A stretch of DNA of 64,000 nucleotides from Rhizobium lentis. GTDB lineage: Bacteria > Pseudomonadota > Alphaproteobacteria > Rhizobiales > Rhizobiaceae. This document shows, one piece after another, positions 62,875 through 64,000 of this stretch. The notes beneath the pieces are model-generated. The model was not told where the DNA came from. It was given only the letters and a program-made list of their open reading frames with translations, and made no database searches. Numbering within the stretch: position 1 is the stretch's first letter; each line of letters starts with the position of its first letter. The position numbers and the translations under genes were made by a program. The stretch is taken from the NCBI RefSeq assembly GCF_014200175.1, contig NZ_JACHBD010000006.1:186001-250000 (forward strand), read 5' to 3'.

Positions 62875-64000
62875 CTATCTCCTTCCCCAGGTGGAGCGAA
62901 TATGCGCTTCGATCTCACCATTCACGAGGTTCAGCGACTCCAGCGCCCGGTCATAGGTTCCGCGCGTGAATTGCGACCGCTCGACCTCATAGAGGGTCTG
63001 CTTGGTGACGCCGGCGTCGGCGACGGCCGTCGACTTCACCATGGCGTTATGCAGCATGCGATTGCCGAAGATCGCCCGCATGAAGCCGGTCATCTGGCTC
63101 TGCGGTCCGTCATTCGGCTCGAACCGCGTCACCAGATAGCGCATCCAGTCGTAGCTGGTGCGCCCGCCGGCCTTTTCGACGACCGACATCAGCTCGCTCG
63201 TCATCGTCAGGAACTGCGACATCGACATGACGTCGAGCATCTGCGGGTGGACCGTGATCAAAACGGAAGTTGCGGCGCAGAGCGCCGACATCGTCAGGAA
63301 TCCCAGCTGTGGCGGGCAGTCGATGACGACGACATCATAAAGGCTTTCTATTTCCGTCAACACCTCGCCGATACGGGCGAAGAACATCGTCTCCGCCGTC
63401 CCCGACGCCATTGCCTTCGGCGTCTCGTGCTCGAATTCCATCAATTCGAGGTTTCCCGGAATGAGATGCAGATTGGGCGTGTAGGTTGCGCGCACGATAT
63501 CGGCGATCGGGCGTGGTGCCTCGTATCGGATCGCCCCGTAAATCGTCTCGCCTTCACCGACGTCGAACTCCGGCTGATGGCCGAACAAGGCGGACAAGGA
63601 CGCCTGCGGATCAAGATCGACGGCAAGCACGCGATAGCCGCGGAGTGCCATGAACTGCGCCAGATGTGCCGCCGTGGTGGTCTTGCCAGAGCCGCCCTTG
63701 AAATTCATGACGGAGACGATCTGGAGCTTTTCGCCTGGCCTGCGGGCCGGCACATATTTCGGCGTTCCGTTTCGCTCGTCGAGAACTCGGCGGATCCGGT
63801 CCATGTCGATTGCGCTGTAAAGCCGACGTCCGTTTGCGAGCGGATCGGGCCCGTGGCCATCCGCAGCGACCTGCCTGAGATAACCTTCGCCAATGCCGAT
63901 GAAGGCTGCGGCTTCCGCAGGCGAGAAGGTCCTGATCGTCTTCTGGGAAAGCGGCGGAAAGATTTTCGCCTGATGCTGCTGAAGTTGATAGGACAACTCC
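62875..64000 (-). CDS. repA: RepA: ParA-family partition ATPase, N-terminus beyond window
   Basis: About 375 residues are visible. The protein has an N-terminal helix-turn-helix (FSPAEAAAFIGIGEGYLRQVAADG) and a ParA domain with the deviant Walker A FKGGSGKTT, the AVDLDPQASLS motif and VVVIDCPPQLGFLT. The earliest usable start in view is a TTG at 63996, but RepA proteins normally begin some 10-25 residues earlier, so the true start probably lies outside the window. RepA with RepB partitions the plasmid and represses the repABC promoter, which also lies outside. Confidence 0.95.
   Translation of the reverse strand, partial: ELSYQLQQHQAKIFPPLSQKTIRTFSPAEAAAFIGIGEGYLRQVAADGHGPDPLANGRRLYSAIDMDRIRRVLDERNGTPKYVPARRPGEKLQIVSVMNFKGGSGKTTTAAHLAQFMALRGYRVLAVDLDPQASLSALFGHQPEFDVGEGETIYGAIRYEAPRPIADIVRATYTPNLHLIPGNLELMEFEHETPKAMASGTAETMFFARIGEVLTEIESLYDVVVIDCPPQLGFLTMSALCAATSVLITVHPQMLDVMSMSQFLTMTSELMSVVEKAGGRTSYDWMRYLVTRFEPNDGPQSQMTGFMRAIFGNRMLHNAMVKSTAVADAGVTKQTLYEVERSQFTRGTYDRALESLNLVNGEIEAHIRSTWGRR

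Noticed and set aside
60281..62880. Search for a parS site (GTTnnnnGCnnnnAAC)
   Set aside because: No convincing match was found around repB and repC; it may lie upstream of repA outside the window.

Overview
The window is high-GC DNA from a Rhizobium-type alphaproteobacterium (Rhizobium leguminosarum/etli group is the best guess) and lies on a repABC replicon. The right edge carries repA, repB and repC on the minus strand, with a countertranscribed RNA between repB and repC. The rest is mostly accessory catabolism and transport whose gene order matches plasmid-borne rhizobial loci: ectoine uptake and use (ehuABCD-eutABCDE) and trehalose/maltitol use (thuEFGKAB). I found no insertion sequence, tRNA, rRNA or CRISPR array.

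Left part (1-10.6 kb): a mocDE-like oxygenase/ferredoxin pair followed by a PanB-like gene cut by the window edge, with a divergent LacI-type regulator; an azlCD branched-chain amino acid exporter with an AraC regulator, both preceded by a nearly identical 17-bp site; a membrane GGDEF-EAL protein; a PhcB-like methyltransferase; and a class III adenylate cyclase with TPR repeats. A 129-bp leucyl-tRNA synthetase relic (10883-11011) follows.

Middle left (11-17.5 kb): a carbohydrate-type operon on the plus strand (DapA-type aldolase, GntR regulator, solute-binding protein, two permeases, PfkB-type kinase resembling sulfofructose kinase YihV) behind a perfect 12-bp palindrome, then a ParD/ParE toxin-antitoxin pair. 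From 17.5 to 22.8 kb is a divergent stress locus equivalent to E. coli yjfIJKLMC: PspA, DUF2170, an RCK-gated potassium-type channel, DUF2491, DUF350, DUF1190 and a glutathionylspermidine-synthase-like ATP-grasp protein.

Middle (22.8-38 kb): a reductase plus NTF2-like gene divergent from a TetR regulator across a perfect 13-bp inverted repeat; zinT behind a Zur-like palindrome; a cupin; two complete polar-amino-acid ABC importers with a GntR regulator between them; a second TetR regulator; and a chemoreceptor. A short frameshifted relic of an ABC ATPase gene lies at 25.1 kb.

Right part (38-60 kb): the complete ectoine/hydroxyectoine module. EnuR and the ehuABCD-eutABC-doeA-doeB run are on the minus strand; the AsnC-type doeX, doeC, doeD and an extra MDR dehydrogenase are on the plus strand. 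Together they import ectoine and convert it through N-acetyl-diaminobutyrate, diaminobutyrate and aspartate semialdehyde to aspartate. Next come thuEFGKAB and the divergent thuR, with two matching LacI-type operators in the promoter region, and then repCBA. Overall this is a nutrient-scavenging and osmolyte-catabolism segment beside the replication origin of a rhizobial plasmid or chromid.
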